Part shown: one piece after another, positions 7,142 to 14,279 of the stretch | Layout: each line of letters starts with the position of its first letter | Position numbering within the stretch: position 1 is the stretch's first letter | Assembly: GCA_937894795.1 (NCBI GenBank) | Contig: CALCQV010000016.1 | Location: 1-15,239 of the forward strand | Length of the DNA stretch: 15,239 nucleotides | Direction: 5' to 3' | From: an uncultured Bacteroidales bacterium | GTDB lineage: Bacteria; Bacteroidota; Bacteroidia; Bacteroidales; Lentimicrobiaceae | Position numbers and translations under genes: made by a program | Notes under the pieces: model-generated | The model's database searches: none | Seen by the model: only the letters and a program-made list of their open reading frames with translations | What the model was told of the DNA's origin: nothing

Positions 7142-8347
7142 CTATTCTCCTTTGGCCGGGAAAAATAAGCAACTATCACCATAACTTAGGAAGCGATAGT
7201 TGTTGTTAAGTGCAAAATCATAGGCTTTTTTCCAGTCATTTCCGGTAAATGCGGCAACTAATAACAACAGGGTGCTTTGTGGCTGATGGAAATTAGTGAT
7301 CAGAGCATTCACTACCCTGAAAGCATACCCGGGAACTATCATAATGCGTGTATAGCCTTCAATTTCATTTAAATTTCTTGATTTCATGTAATCATAAACG
7401 GCCATAATTGCATCAGCTGAAGAGATATTGCCTTTTGTATTATAGGGCTCCCACTGGTCAATTGAAAACCATCCTTTTTGCTCCAACAAGTCTGTATTGC
7501 CGGTTAGTAGCTGGTAACCAAACCAGTAAATGCTTTCAAGCGATCTCATTGATGTAGTGCCAACAGAAACCACCGTATTCTGAAGGTTTTGAATCAATCT
7601 GTGAAGCGTGTCGCGATGAATGATAATCTTTTCTTCATGCATGGAGTGCTCCAGGGCATTTTCCTTAGAAACCGGTTTAAAAGTGCCTGCGCCTACATGT
7701 AAAGTAATATAATCAAGCGTGCAATTTTTCTTTTTAAGTGAATCAAATACGTCATCCGTGAAGTGCAGGCCTGCGGTAGGAGCTGCTACAGATCCATCAT
7801 TTATGGCATATATAGTCTGGTAACGTAAAGTGTCATCTGCAATAGGTTCCCGATTTAAATAGGGTGGCAGGGGCACTTTTCCATAGAGTTCAAGAATTTC
7901 TGAGAACATTAGTGATGAATCATCCCAGGAAAGTCTTACAAGGTGGGTATCACCTTCTGATGAGACACGTGAAGCCTTTAAAGCCGGCAAATGATCAGCA
8001 TGTTGAATGGTAAGTTCCTGATTTTTCCATTTTTTAGAGTTGCCCACATAACACTTCCAAATAGCGAAGCCCTTACCATGGCTCTCCTCATTCAGGCAGA
8101 ATATCTCAATACGGGCACCTCCCAACTTGTTAAATACCAGCCGGGCTTTTATCACCTTCGTATTATTGAAAATTAAAAGAGAGTTTTCAGGAATGAATTC
8201 AGACAATTGTTTGAAATTACCATCGGTAATAACACTATCGCGCATTACCAATAATTTGGACAGATCTCTTTTCTCTAAAGGAAATTTTGCAATCTTCTCT
8301 TCAGGCAAAGGGTATGAGTAATTGATAATTGGGATAGGATCAAACAT
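7142..8347 (-). CDS. queA: S-adenosylmethionine:tRNA ribosyltransferase-isomerase
   Basis: QueA transfers and rearranges the ribosyl group of S-adenosylmethionine onto preQ1 at tRNA position 34, giving epoxyqueuosine. Family signatures run in order: YPLPEEKIAKFPLEKRDLSK near the N-terminus, SLLIFNNTKVIKARL, APTAGLHFTDD, LHVGAGTFKPV, EHSMHEE, VSVGTTSMRSLE and ITNFHQPQSTLLLL. From the ATG at 8347 it is 401 aa, about 45 residues longer than the E. coli enzyme, as in other Bacteroidota from memory. A TTG at 8368 would add 7 residues, but the ATG is preferred because the conserved region begins soon after it. It follows the 84-aa gene closely and is followed by mobA after 4 bases, so the genes are probably co-transcribed. 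Confidence 0.93.
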   Translation of the reverse strand: MFDPIPIINYSYPLPEEKIAKFPLEKRDLSKLLVMRDSVITDGNFKQLSEFIPENSLLIFNNTKVIKARLVFNKLGGARIEIFCLNEESHGKGFAIWKCYVGNSKKWKNQELTIQHADHLPALKASRVSSEGDTHLVRLSWDDSSLMFSEILELYGKVPLPPYLNREPIADDTLRYQTIYAINDGSVAAPTAGLHFTDDVFDSLKKKNCTLDYITLHVGAGTFKPVSKENALEHSMHEEKIIIHRDTLHRLIQNLQNTVVSVGTTSMRSLESIYWFGYQLLTGNTDLLEQKGWFSIDQWEPYNTKGNISSADAIMAVYDYMKSRNLNEIEGYTRIMIVPGYAFRVVNALITNFHQPQSTLLLLVAAFTGNDWKKAYDFALNNNYRFLSYGDSCLFFPAKGE

Positions 8348-8352
8348 ATTTT

Positions 8353-8365
8353 CCGGATTATCCGG
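8353..8365. repeat. Short palindrome CCGGATTATCCGG just before the queA start
   Basis: CCGGAT and ATCCGG flank a single T, 6 bases upstream of the queA ATG. As RNA it could form a 4-bp GC stem with a 5-nt loop next to the start codon; as DNA it resembles an operator. Either role is speculative. Confidence 0.3.
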
Positions 8366-8376
8366 CAAAAATAAGT

Positions 8377-8631
8377 TTATTCTTGCTTAAAAAGGTCTGA
8401 TATGTTAATCTGACTTTCATACAGATGTGAAACGTCATCAAGATCTACCAGTATTACCTTATCAATTCTATTACTTATCTGCTGATACCAGATTTCAATA
8501 AATAATCCACGGTAAGCATATAACTTCACAACGTAGAACATATAAATACGTTCTAGCAATTCCCTTCCATCAGTTAATATCAATTCTAACTTTTTGTTAT
8601 CCGGCAGGTCTATAAATTCTTCGGGAGTCAT
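8377..8631 (-). CDS. Small conserved-looking protein of unknown function
   Basis: I do not recognise this 84-aa protein by name. It has no signal peptide or membrane helix. The centre is rich in aromatic residues and predicted strands (MFYVVKLYAYRGLFIEIWYQ, 31-50), followed by an NRIDKVILVDLDDV strand-turn segment; the N-terminus (MTPEEFIDLPDNKK) looks helical. A core with Phe-[IV]-Glu-[IL]-aromatic-Tyr recurs, from memory, in small Bacteroidota hypothetical proteins, which supports it being a real gene. The ATG at 8631 lies 27 bases after the stop of the 247-aa gene, and its stop is 29 bases before the queA ATG, so it belongs to the same operon. No function is proposed. Confidence 0.65.
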   Translation of the reverse strand: MTPEEFIDLPDNKKLELILTDGRELLERIYMFYVVKLYAYRGLFIEIWYQQISNRIDKVILVDLDDVSHLYESQINISDLFKQE

Positions 8632-8658
8632 GATTATTAGGACAGTATAAATTGATTT

Positions 8659-9402
8659 TTATTTAGCCAACTGATATAGAGACCTTTCAATTTCAATATC
8701 ATACTTCTCCTTCAGATAAAGGAGGTTATCGAGCGTTGCCTTCTGATCATAAATACGTACCATTTCAACAATGCCATTCACATTATAATAGCCAGCTTGT
8801 GCAGCATCATAGACTTTGTGATTGTTATTGTTACGTATGTTGACACTAATGGTTTCAAATTTAGGCCAGGTTACATACTTGTCTACAACAAAGTAATAGG
8901 TGTCTTTAAGCTCTGTATCCCTATAAATCATTGGCACTATCTGCTCCAGAACCATATACTTCCTGATGTTTATCATAGTATTGTATGGCTTTACTGAGCG
9001 TGTGGGTAGAAATTGAATGCCTCTTTGTTTATAAAGCTCAATTAAATGGGGCAGCGCACTGTAATCATCCATATAAATACGTATGCACGTTGCCAGGCTA
9101 TTTTGGAAATTTAACCTGCCCATGACAGCATCAAAAGCGGGTTCAAAATTCTTCTTTATATTGGATGTCATTCTGATAAAGTCATCCATTTGTTCAAATG
9201 ATATCTCTTTTATCAGAGCAAAAATTGATCGGGGTTTTTTTTCATCTTCATTCAATGGAATATGAAAATGATCATAAAAACCGGGATATGGATCAAGGTC
9301 TTCAAGTATTAACTCGTTGAACTTAAACTCAGATTCAAGTAAACTCAGGGTCTCCTTTTTTACTACAAAACCAAGTGATTCAATCATTTTTGCATTTTCC
9401 AT
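8659..9402 (-). CDS. Protein of unknown function, first gene of the queA-mobA operon
   Basis: I do not recognise this 247-aa protein. It has no signal peptide, membrane segment, nucleotide-binding loop or metal-binding cluster. The sequence is charged and aromatic, mixed alpha/beta: an N-terminal helix (KMIESLGFVVKKETLSLLES), the segment DPYPGFYDHFHIPL (37-50), a helical middle (about 60-125) and a C-terminal part with likely strands (YYFVVDKYVTWPKFETISVN). It could be a cytoplasmic enzyme or adaptor, but nothing in the sequence says which. It opens a minus-strand operon with the 84-aa protein, queA and mobA, which may hint at tRNA or cofactor metabolism, though clustering alone is weak evidence. 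The ATG at 9402 has no Shine-Dalgarno; the site at 9429-9436 matches the -7 consensus at 7 of 8 positions. Confidence 0.7.
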   Translation of the reverse strand: MENAKMIESLGFVVKKETLSLLESEFKFNELILEDLDPYPGFYDHFHIPLNEDEKKPRSIFALIKEISFEQMDDFIRMTSNIKKNFEPAFDAVMGRLNFQNSLATCIRIYMDDYSALPHLIELYKQRGIQFLPTRSVKPYNTMINIRKYMVLEQIVPMIYRDTELKDTYYFVVDKYVTWPKFETISVNIRNNNNHKVYDAAQAGYYNVNGIVEMVRIYDQKATLDNLLYLKEKYDIEIERSLYQLAK

Positions 9403-9556
9403 ATTAGATGGTTTTAATTGGCTTTATGAAAATTTAACACATAAACAATGATGTGACAGAAAAGTTAATGATGAATATTAAGTTAACCGGTTTTTATTAA
9501 CATGAAGCGGTTAAAAGAAAAACCTTAATATTGCAACCTTTACAGCAATTATACCC

Positions 9557-9564
9557 TATCTTTG
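9557..9564 (+). promoter_or_regulatory. Candidate promoter of pssA (TATCTTTG -7 element)
   Basis: TATCTTTG is an exact TAnnTTTG match 21 bases before the pssA ATG. A TTG at 9531-9533 could act as the -33 box, with a 23-bp spacer at the long end of the usual range. An inverted repeat (TTAACCG 9483-9489, CGGTTAA 9508-9514) lies further upstream. Confidence 0.5.
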
Positions 9565-9585
9565 ATAGAACAATAACCACCAGGA

Positions 9586-10299
9586 ATGAACATTAAATCA
9601 CATATACCCAATACAATTACGGTTTTCAACTTATTATGCGGTTCAATAGCCGTAATATTTCTCTTTAATGGATTATTACTGGGTGCTGCCTTACTGGTTG
9701 GATTAGCGGCAGTATTTGATTTTCTTGATGGTTTCACAGCAAAATTACTTAATGCCAAATCACTGATTGGTAAAGAACTCGATTCGCTGGCAGATGTGAT
9801 TTCATTCGGCCTTGTTCCATCATTATTTATGTTTGTTCTGCTTAAATCAGAGGTGAATAATGAGATGTCTTCTTTCATGAGTGTAATTCCTTATTTAGCA
9901 CTGGCTATAACTGCTTTCTCAGCTTTACGATTGGCAAAGTTTAATCTTGATACCAGGCAAACAACATCATTTATAGGATTACCGGTACCGGCAAATGCCA
10001 TCTTTATCATTTCATTTGTAATGGTAGTATCAACTAATGATGCACCACTGCCTATTCTTAATCAAATTGCAGCAAACATATGGGTGCAATTGGCTGTCAT
10101 TGCTATATCAAGCTATTTGCTGGTTTCTGAGATACCAATGTTTGCTATGAAATTCTCAAAGGGATACGGCATTAAGGATAATAAGGTGAGGTACTCATTT
10201 ATTCTTCTGGCGCTTATTTCTATTGTTTTTCTAGGGTGGACCGGAATATCATTGACAATAGTCATATACATCCTGATGTCGTTGAAGTTTAAAGTCTGA
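9586..10299 (+). CDS. pssA: CDP-diacylglycerol--serine O-phosphatidyltransferase (phosphatidylserine synthase)
   Basis: PssA makes phosphatidylserine from CDP-diacylglycerol and serine, the first step to phosphatidylethanolamine, in the inner membrane. The CDP-alcohol phosphatidyltransferase signature is at residues 45-70: Asp45, Asp48-Gly49, Ala52-Lys53, Gly62, Asp66 and Asp70. The context GKELDSLADVISFGLVPS is characteristic of PssA rather than PgsA. The usual Arg after the Ala is Lys53 here, a conservative change. About seven hydrophobic segments fill the 237 aa, and PNTITVFNLLCGSIAV at the N-terminus is typical. It is the first gene of a plus-strand unit; the serine hydrolase that follows has its own candidate promoter. 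No phosphatidylserine decarboxylase gene is in the window. Confidence 0.93.
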   Translation: MNIKSHIPNTITVFNLLCGSIAVIFLFNGLLLGAALLVGLAAVFDFLDGFTAKLLNAKSLIGKELDSLADVISFGLVPSLFMFVLLKSEVNNEMSSFMSVIPYLALAITAFSALRLAKFNLDTRQTTSFIGLPVPANAIFIISFVMVVSTNDAPLPILNQIAANIWVQLAVIAISSYLLVSEIPMFAMKFSKGYGIKDNKVRYSFILLALISIVFLGWTGISLTIVIYILMSLKFKV

Positions 10300-10339
10300 T
10301 AATTTTTTATTGATTTAGCTGTTTGGATAAAAATAATTT

Positions 10340-10347
10340 TATTTTTG
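10340..10347 (+). promoter_or_regulatory. Candidate -7 element (TATTTTTG) for the serine hydrolase gene
   Basis: Exact TAnnTTTG match 58 bases before the ATG at 10406. A TTTG at 10322-10325 is present but its 14-bp spacing is shorter than usual. The predicted leader is about 50 nt. Confidence 0.35.
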
Positions 10348-10405
10348 CGCTGTCACTATTCAACTATTTAGTGATTAACTCTTACATAACTATTTAATAT
10401 AAAGG

Positions 10406-11770
10406 ATGAAGCTGCTTTACAGAATTATACTAGTTGTAACACTCATAATTGCATCATCAACTTACAAATCTCATACTGCCAGCGCTAATTTCAATGAGAA
10501 TGAAATTCTAACAGAGTTAGAAACCAATGAGCTTACCAAAATATTGGCTTCTGATATCATTGAACGGTTAGACTCCCTGGTAGAAGTATTCTCTGTTAGA
10601 AACAGGTTCAGCGGTAATGTGTTGGTTGCTTTTGAAGGAAGTGAGATCTTTAACAAGTCAGTAGGATATGCTGATCCGCTGAAGAAGGAACCTGTTAAGC
10701 CGGAAACTATTTTTCAACTGGCATCTGTAAGCAAACAGTTTACTGCAGCTGCCATTATGTTGTTAAAATCAGATGGACTTTTGGATTTTGAAGATCTTTT
10801 AATTAAATATATTCCTGAATTACCATATTCAGCCATTACTATAAGTCACCTGCTCCATCATATATCCGGATTGCCAAATTATATGTATCTGGTTGATAAG
10901 TATTGGAAACAGGATGGTGCTCCAAACAATAATGATGTTGTTGATTTGATGAGTAAATATAAGTTGCCTTTATTCTTTAAACCGGGTAGTCGTTATGATT
11001 ACTCAAATACAGGTTATGTAATGCTAGCCACAGTGGTTGAAAGAGTGTCAGGCTTAACATTGAATGAATTTCTTCAGCAACGCGTCTTCCGTCCACTTGA
11101 AATGAATAACACGTTTGTCTATTCCACTGCCGATTCTACGGTACAACGATTACAAATTGACGGATTCAGAGCCTTGAGAAGTGGTTATGTACGTATTAAG
11201 GAAACGCATAATGATGGTCCTGTGGGTGATAAAGGAATTTGTTCAACCACTGGTGATTTGCTGAAGTGGGATAATGCACTTTATGAAGGAACTATTATTG
11301 ATTATGAATTACTGCAAATGGCCTTTAGCCCGGTAGTTACGACCAGCGGAAAGGAAGTATCCTATGGTTATGGATTTAGAATAAAAGAATCAGAAGGCTC
11401 AAAAGTTGTTTATCATAATGGTATTTGGGAAGGCTCAAGAATTAACTTCCACAGATATATAGACCAGGGTAACACAATTATTGTGTTGAATAATACGAGT
11501 ATTTCATCAAATCATGAACTGGTGCGACAGATTGAAAATCTGTTAAATAAAGAAAATGAATTGCAGGTGACATCAAAGATAACGAGTCTTATTATTGATG
11601 AAGGACTAGAATCAGCACTTGATTATTATATTGAAATCAGTGAATGTGATCCATTTAGACATCCGGATATCAGAAAGCTGATGAAAGCTGCTGAATATAT
11701 GCACAGTATTGGTAAAGATAAAAAAGCAGAAGAGATAAAAGAACTTTGTAAAGTAATGGTACAGGCGTAA
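10406..11770 (+). CDS. Exported serine hydrolase of the beta-lactamase class C / penicillin-binding-protein-like family
   Basis: This 454-aa protein begins with a signal peptide (residues 1-27, ending HTASA) and has no lipobox cysteine, so it is probably periplasmic. The serine-hydrolase catalytic motifs are in order: SVSK with Ser107 and Lys110, YSN at 199-201, and HNG at 337-339 in place of the KTG box. ISHLLHHISGLPNYM and FKPGSRYDYSNTGYVML are typical of the pfam beta-lactamase family. Most such Bacteroidota proteins are esterases or peptidases rather than antibiotic-degrading enzymes, so resistance should not be assumed. Residues about 385-454 form a helical tail (GLESALDYYIEI, then AAEYMHSIGKDKKAEEIKEL) resembling a TPR-like extension. 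The AAAGG before the ATG may act as a weak ribosome-binding site. It converges on lptB across 39 bases. Confidence 0.87.
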   Translation: MKLLYRIILVVTLIIASSTYKSHTASANFNENEILTELETNELTKILASDIIERLDSLVEVFSVRNRFSGNVLVAFEGSEIFNKSVGYADPLKKEPVKPETIFQLASVSKQFTAAAIMLLKSDGLLDFEDLLIKYIPELPYSAITISHLLHHISGLPNYMYLVDKYWKQDGAPNNNDVVDLMSKYKLPLFFKPGSRYDYSNTGYVMLATVVERVSGLTLNEFLQQRVFRPLEMNNTFVYSTADSTVQRLQIDGFRALRSGYVRIKETHNDGPVGDKGICSTTGDLLKWDNALYEGTIIDYELLQMAFSPVVTTSGKEVSYGYGFRIKESEGSKVVYHNGIWEGSRINFHRYIDQGNTIIVLNNTSISSNHELVRQIENLLNKENELQVTSKITSLIIDEGLESALDYYIEISECDPFRHPDIRKLMKAAEYMHSIGKDKKAEEIKELCKVMVQA

Positions 11771-11809
11771 GAAAGCCTGCTTATTTACGAATTCATCCTG
11801 AAATGATAG

Positions 11810-12535
11810 TTATCTCCTCAATTCGAAATTCTTACCAAGATATACATCACGAACTCTCTCATCAGCAGCCAACTCTTCCGCCGAGCCCGACTTTAGAACA
11901 GAGCCTTCAAATAAAAGGTATGCTCTGTCAGTAATATTGAGCGTTTCGTGAACATTATGGTCAGTTATCAAGATGCCGATATTTTTATCCTTTAGTTTGG
12001 CCACTATATGCTGAATATCTTCAACAGCAATGGGATCAACACCTGCGAATGGTTCATCAAGCAAGATAAATTTCGGATTTACTGCCAATGCTCTTGCTAT
12101 CTCTGTTCTGCGCCGCTCACCACCTGAGAGTTGGATTCCTTTACTCTTACGGACATTGGTTAAGCCGAATTCGTCAATCAGGCTTTCAAGCCTTTCTTGC
12201 TGTTCATGCTTTGAGAGTTTAGTGAATTCAAGAACAGCGCGAATATTATCCTCCACGCTCAATTGACGAAAAACCGATGCTTCCTGCGCCAGGTAGCCAA
12301 TGCCGAGCTGAGCACGACGATACATAGGCATCTCGGTAATTTCCACATCCTCTAAAAATACTTTGCCCGAGAGAGGCTTGATCAGACCAACAATCATATA
12401 AAATGAAGTTGTCTTCCCGGCACCATTAGGGCCTAAAAGACCAACAATTTCACCCTGTTCAACCTGAACGGAGACATTGTTGACAACAGTTCGTTGGCGA
12501 TATTTCTTAACCAGATTTTCAGTTCTGAGTATCAT
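11810..12535 (-). CDS. lptB: LPS export ABC transporter ATP-binding protein
   Basis: LptB powers extraction of lipopolysaccharide from the inner membrane by the LptBFG complex and its transfer over the Lpt bridge. All ABC motifs are present in the 241 aa: Walker A GPNGAGKTT (35-43), Q-loop Gln84 in GYLAQEASVFRQL (a family-specific segment), signature LSGGE (136-140) followed by RRRTEIARAL, Walker B FILLDEPFAGVDP with Glu161, and the H-loop His193 in TDHNVHETL. Length and the VFRQLSVEDNI and SGSAEELAAD segments fit LptB rather than LivG/LivF. It is the last gene of a kdsD-AhpD-lptB unit, 19 bases after the AhpD-like gene, in line with LPS synthesis and export being co-expressed. LptF, LptG, LptA and LptC are not in the window. 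Confidence 0.93.
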   Translation of the reverse strand: MILRTENLVKKYRQRTVVNNVSVQVEQGEIVGLLGPNGAGKTTSFYMIVGLIKPLSGKVFLEDVEITEMPMYRRAQLGIGYLAQEASVFRQLSVEDNIRAVLEFTKLSKHEQQERLESLIDEFGLTNVRKSKGIQLSGGERRRTEIARALAVNPKFILLDEPFAGVDPIAVEDIQHIVAKLKDKNIGILITDHNVHETLNITDRAYLLFEGSVLKSGSAEELAADERVRDVYLGKNFELRR

Positions 12536-12554
12536 TCTTTGCTGCTTGATTCGT

Positions 12555-12902
12555 TTAGACTGCTTTTAAGTCATCCCAAAATTCTATGGCTCTACGGGTA
12601 TGCGGAATGACTATTGTACCACCTACCAGGTTTGCTATGCCTATGATTTCCATAAGTTCAGCTTCGGTGACTCCGGTTTCATGACATTTTATCAGATGAT
12701 ATTTGATACAGTCATCACATCTTAATACCATAGAAGACACCAGGCCTAGCATTTCCTTGGTTTTAGCTAACAGGGCACCCTCTTCATAAGTCAATGTATC
12801 AATACTATAAATTCTTTTTAAAATCTTATTGTTTTCAGCTGTCAATAGCCTGGTATTCATGCGTTCACGATAGTCATTGAATTCTTCAAGTTTTTTGCCC
12901 AT
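12555..12902 (-). CDS. Carboxymuconolactone decarboxylase / AhpD-family protein
   Basis: This 115-aa, all-helical protein has the AhpD-like core LGLVSSMVLRCDDCIKYHLIKCHETGVTEAELMEII, with the redox CxxC at Cys62 and Cys65 followed by His69. Family members are peroxidase-linked disulphide reductases or decarboxylases. The CxxCxxxH pattern favours an AhpD-like thiol role over true carboxymuconolactone decarboxylase, which lacks these cysteines. Its substrate here is unknown. It sits between kdsD and lptB with gaps of 24 and 19 bases, so it is co-transcribed with LPS genes. From memory this arrangement recurs in Bacteroidota, which suggests a shared need rather than chance, but no mechanism is evident. 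Confidence 0.88.
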   Translation of the reverse strand: MGKKLEEFNDYRERMNTRLLTAENNKILKRIYSIDTLTYEEGALLAKTKEMLGLVSSMVLRCDDCIKYHLIKCHETGVTEAELMEIIGIANLVGGTIVIPHTRRAIEFWDDLKAV

Positions 12903-12926
12903 AATAGTAGTTCTGAATAAACTTTA

Positions 12927-13895
12927 TTAAATAATTCCCTCTTTCAGGATATCGTGCAGATGTAAAACGCCGGCATAAATATTATCATCCATAACGAGCA
13001 TTTGAGTGATATTATTTTTACGCATAACATCCAATGCATCTGCCACCAGAATATCAGCATCTATCGTAAGGGGATCACGTGTCATTATATCACCGGCTTT
13101 AAGGTCCTGGAACGGTATTTCACGATGCAACATTCTCCTGATATCGCCATCAGTGATGATGCCAACCAGAAGCGCCCCCTTCAGAACGGCAGTGGCGCCC
13201 AGTCTTTTTGAAGAAATTTCAAGGATTACGGAACGCATATCGTCATCTACCTGAACTTCAGGCTTTTCATTATTCTTATACAGGTCAGAGACACGGAGGT
13301 AAAGTCGTTTACCCAAGGCACCACCCGGATGATATTTAGCAAAATCTTCACGAGTAAAGCCACGGCATTCCAGCAAAGCAACAGCCAGGGCATCACCCAT
13401 TACTAGTTGGGCAGTTGTACTGGCAGTAGGAGCCAGGTTGTTAGGGCAGGCTTCACGTTGAACCGTGGTATTCAGGAAGTAATCAGCATTATGCGATAGA
13501 AAAGAATCAGCATTCCCCGTGAAGGCAATTATTTTATTCCCCATAGTCTTAATAAGGGGAATCAGCACTTTTATTTCAGGGGTATCGCCACTTTTCGAAA
13601 GGCATATCACAATATCTTCATTTCTTATCATACCCAGATCACCGTGAATAGCGTCGGCGGCATGCATAAAGATAGAAGGAGTACCCGTGCTATTAAGCGT
13701 GCTAACCAGCTTGGATGCAATATTGGCACTTTTACCAATGCCTGTTACAATAACTCTGCCCTGAGAATTGAGTATAAGTTTTACACAGTCTTCAAAATCT
13801 TTGGTGAGATAATTGCTTAATTGACTAATAGCTGTGGCTTCTTCCCTGATTGTGCGTAAGGCAATGTTTCTTATTTCTTCTGATGTTTTCAACAT
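12927..13895 (-). CDS. kdsD: D-arabinose 5-phosphate isomerase (KpsF/GutQ family)
   Basis: KdsD converts ribulose 5-phosphate to arabinose 5-phosphate, the first step to Kdo, the inner-core sugar of LPS. From the ATG at 13895 the protein is 322 aa, close to the E. coli length of 328. The N-terminal SIS domain includes VTGIGKSANIASK (near 50-62), STGTPSIFMHAADAIHGDLGM with His84, CLSKSGDTPEI and the second conserved histidine in YHPGGALGKRL. Two CBS domains follow, with LGATAVLKGALLVGIITDGD and ITQMLVMDDNIYAGVLHLHDIL. A TTG at 13925 would lengthen the N-terminus by 10 unconserved residues and overlap the candidate promoter at 13915-13922, so it is rejected. It opens the unit kdsD, AhpD-like, lptB. 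Confidence 0.92.
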   Translation of the reverse strand: MLKTSEEIRNIALRTIREEATAISQLSNYLTKDFEDCVKLILNSQGRVIVTGIGKSANIASKLVSTLNSTGTPSIFMHAADAIHGDLGMIRNEDIVICLSKSGDTPEIKVLIPLIKTMGNKIIAFTGNADSFLSHNADYFLNTTVQREACPNNLAPTASTTAQLVMGDALAVALLECRGFTREDFAKYHPGGALGKRLYLRVSDLYKNNEKPEVQVDDDMRSVILEISSKRLGATAVLKGALLVGIITDGDIRRMLHREIPFQDLKAGDIMTRDPLTIDADILVADALDVMRKNNITQMLVMDDNIYAGVLHLHDILKEGII

Positions 13896-13914
13896 ATGCT
13901 GCTTTAAAACCGTG

Positions 13915-13922
13915 CAAATATA
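13915..13922 (-). promoter_or_regulatory. Candidate -7 element (TATATTTG) for the kdsD operon
   Basis: On the minus strand this matches TAnnTTTG exactly, 19 bases before the kdsD ATG at 13895. Transcription would start near 13908, giving a very short leader. No well-placed -33 box is seen. Confidence 0.45.
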
Positions 13923-13999
13923 CAACTATAAAAGCGAAACTGCTTTTCACCAATGAAAATACAGAAGGTTATAATATGGGCAAACTATTTGAAAATTAG

Positions 14000-14032
14000 T
14001 TGTGTATTACATTGAAAAATTTACCAAATTTG
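14000..14032 (+). promoter_or_regulatory. Candidate promoter (TTG, 22-bp spacer, CAAATTTG) for a small transcript
   Basis: TTG at 14000-14002 and CAAATTTG at 14025-14032 are 22 bp apart, an acceptable spacing. The -7 element matches TAnnTTTG at 7 of 8 positions. Predicted start is about 14039. Confidence 0.3.
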
Positions 14033-14038
14033 CACTCC

Positions 14039-14171
14039 TTTTGCCGTCTTGTAGAAAAAAATAGTGTAAACGGGAAAACTAACAATGCATATTTATTAAC
14101 TCAGACAAGGCAAAAGTTACACAATGCTTTTATTTTTTTTTCAGCCTTATTAAAGGCCGAGATTTTTTTTG
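14039..14171 (+). ncRNA. Candidate structured small RNA between kdsD and recQ
   Basis: The predicted 5' end coincides with the start of a helix: TTTTGCC (14039-14045) and TTGT (14049-14052), split by a 3-nt bulge, pair with ACAA-GGCAAAA (14105-14115), 11 bp in all. Inside the enclosed segment GTGTAA (14064-14069) can pair with TTACAC (14117-14122) beyond the helix, giving an H-type pseudoknot topology. A hairpin with T-run ends it. I do not recognise a known RNA family. Chance pairing in AT-rich DNA is a real alternative. Confidence 0.3.
14144..14171 (+). terminator. Candidate intrinsic terminator of the small transcript
   Basis: GCCTT (14144-14148) and AAGGC (14153-14157) form a 5-bp stem with a 4-nt loop, followed after five bases by a run of eight T (14163-14170). 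The stem is short and also preceded by a T-run, so strength is uncertain. Confidence 0.4.
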
Positions 14172-14271
14172 TTGTTAAACATAGCAAATTTTAGTCGTAG
14201 AGCAGATTATTTTGTTTTTAAAATAACCACTTTTTCCTTTAAAAAAAAATGGAAAATTGCTCGGAATAGAT

Positions 14272-14279
14272 TAAATTTG
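14272..14279 (+). promoter_or_regulatory. Candidate -7 element (TAAATTTG) for recQ
   Basis: Exact TAnnTTTG match 72 bases before the recQ ATG. The leader would be about 65 nt. No -33 box at the usual spacing; A and T runs just upstream could act as an UP-like element. Confidence 0.4.

Noticed and set aside
7138..7182. A longer N-terminus for MobA
   Set aside because: It would overlap queA and add residues with no family match; the ATG at 7137 has a good ribosome-binding site.
8348..8368. TTG start for QueA
   Set aside because: It adds 7 unconserved residues across a palindrome; the ATG at 8347 fits better, though this is not certain.
10406..11770. Antibiotic-resistance beta-lactamase
   Set aside because: The fold and the SxxK/YSN/HxG motifs are shared by many esterases and peptidases; nothing here indicates beta-lactam hydrolysis.
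13896..13925. TTG start for KdsD
   Set aside because: The extension overlaps a promoter-like element and exceeds the conserved family start.
14000..14194. A 64-codon open frame in the kdsD-recQ gap
   Set aside because: TTG start within a promoter-like site, no domain, low-complexity T-rich sequence; a structured RNA explains the region better.
14101..14260. Homopolymer A and T runs as a replication origin or integration site
   Set aside because: No DnaA-box cluster, att-like repeat or integrase is present; the runs fit ordinary AT-rich intergenic DNA.
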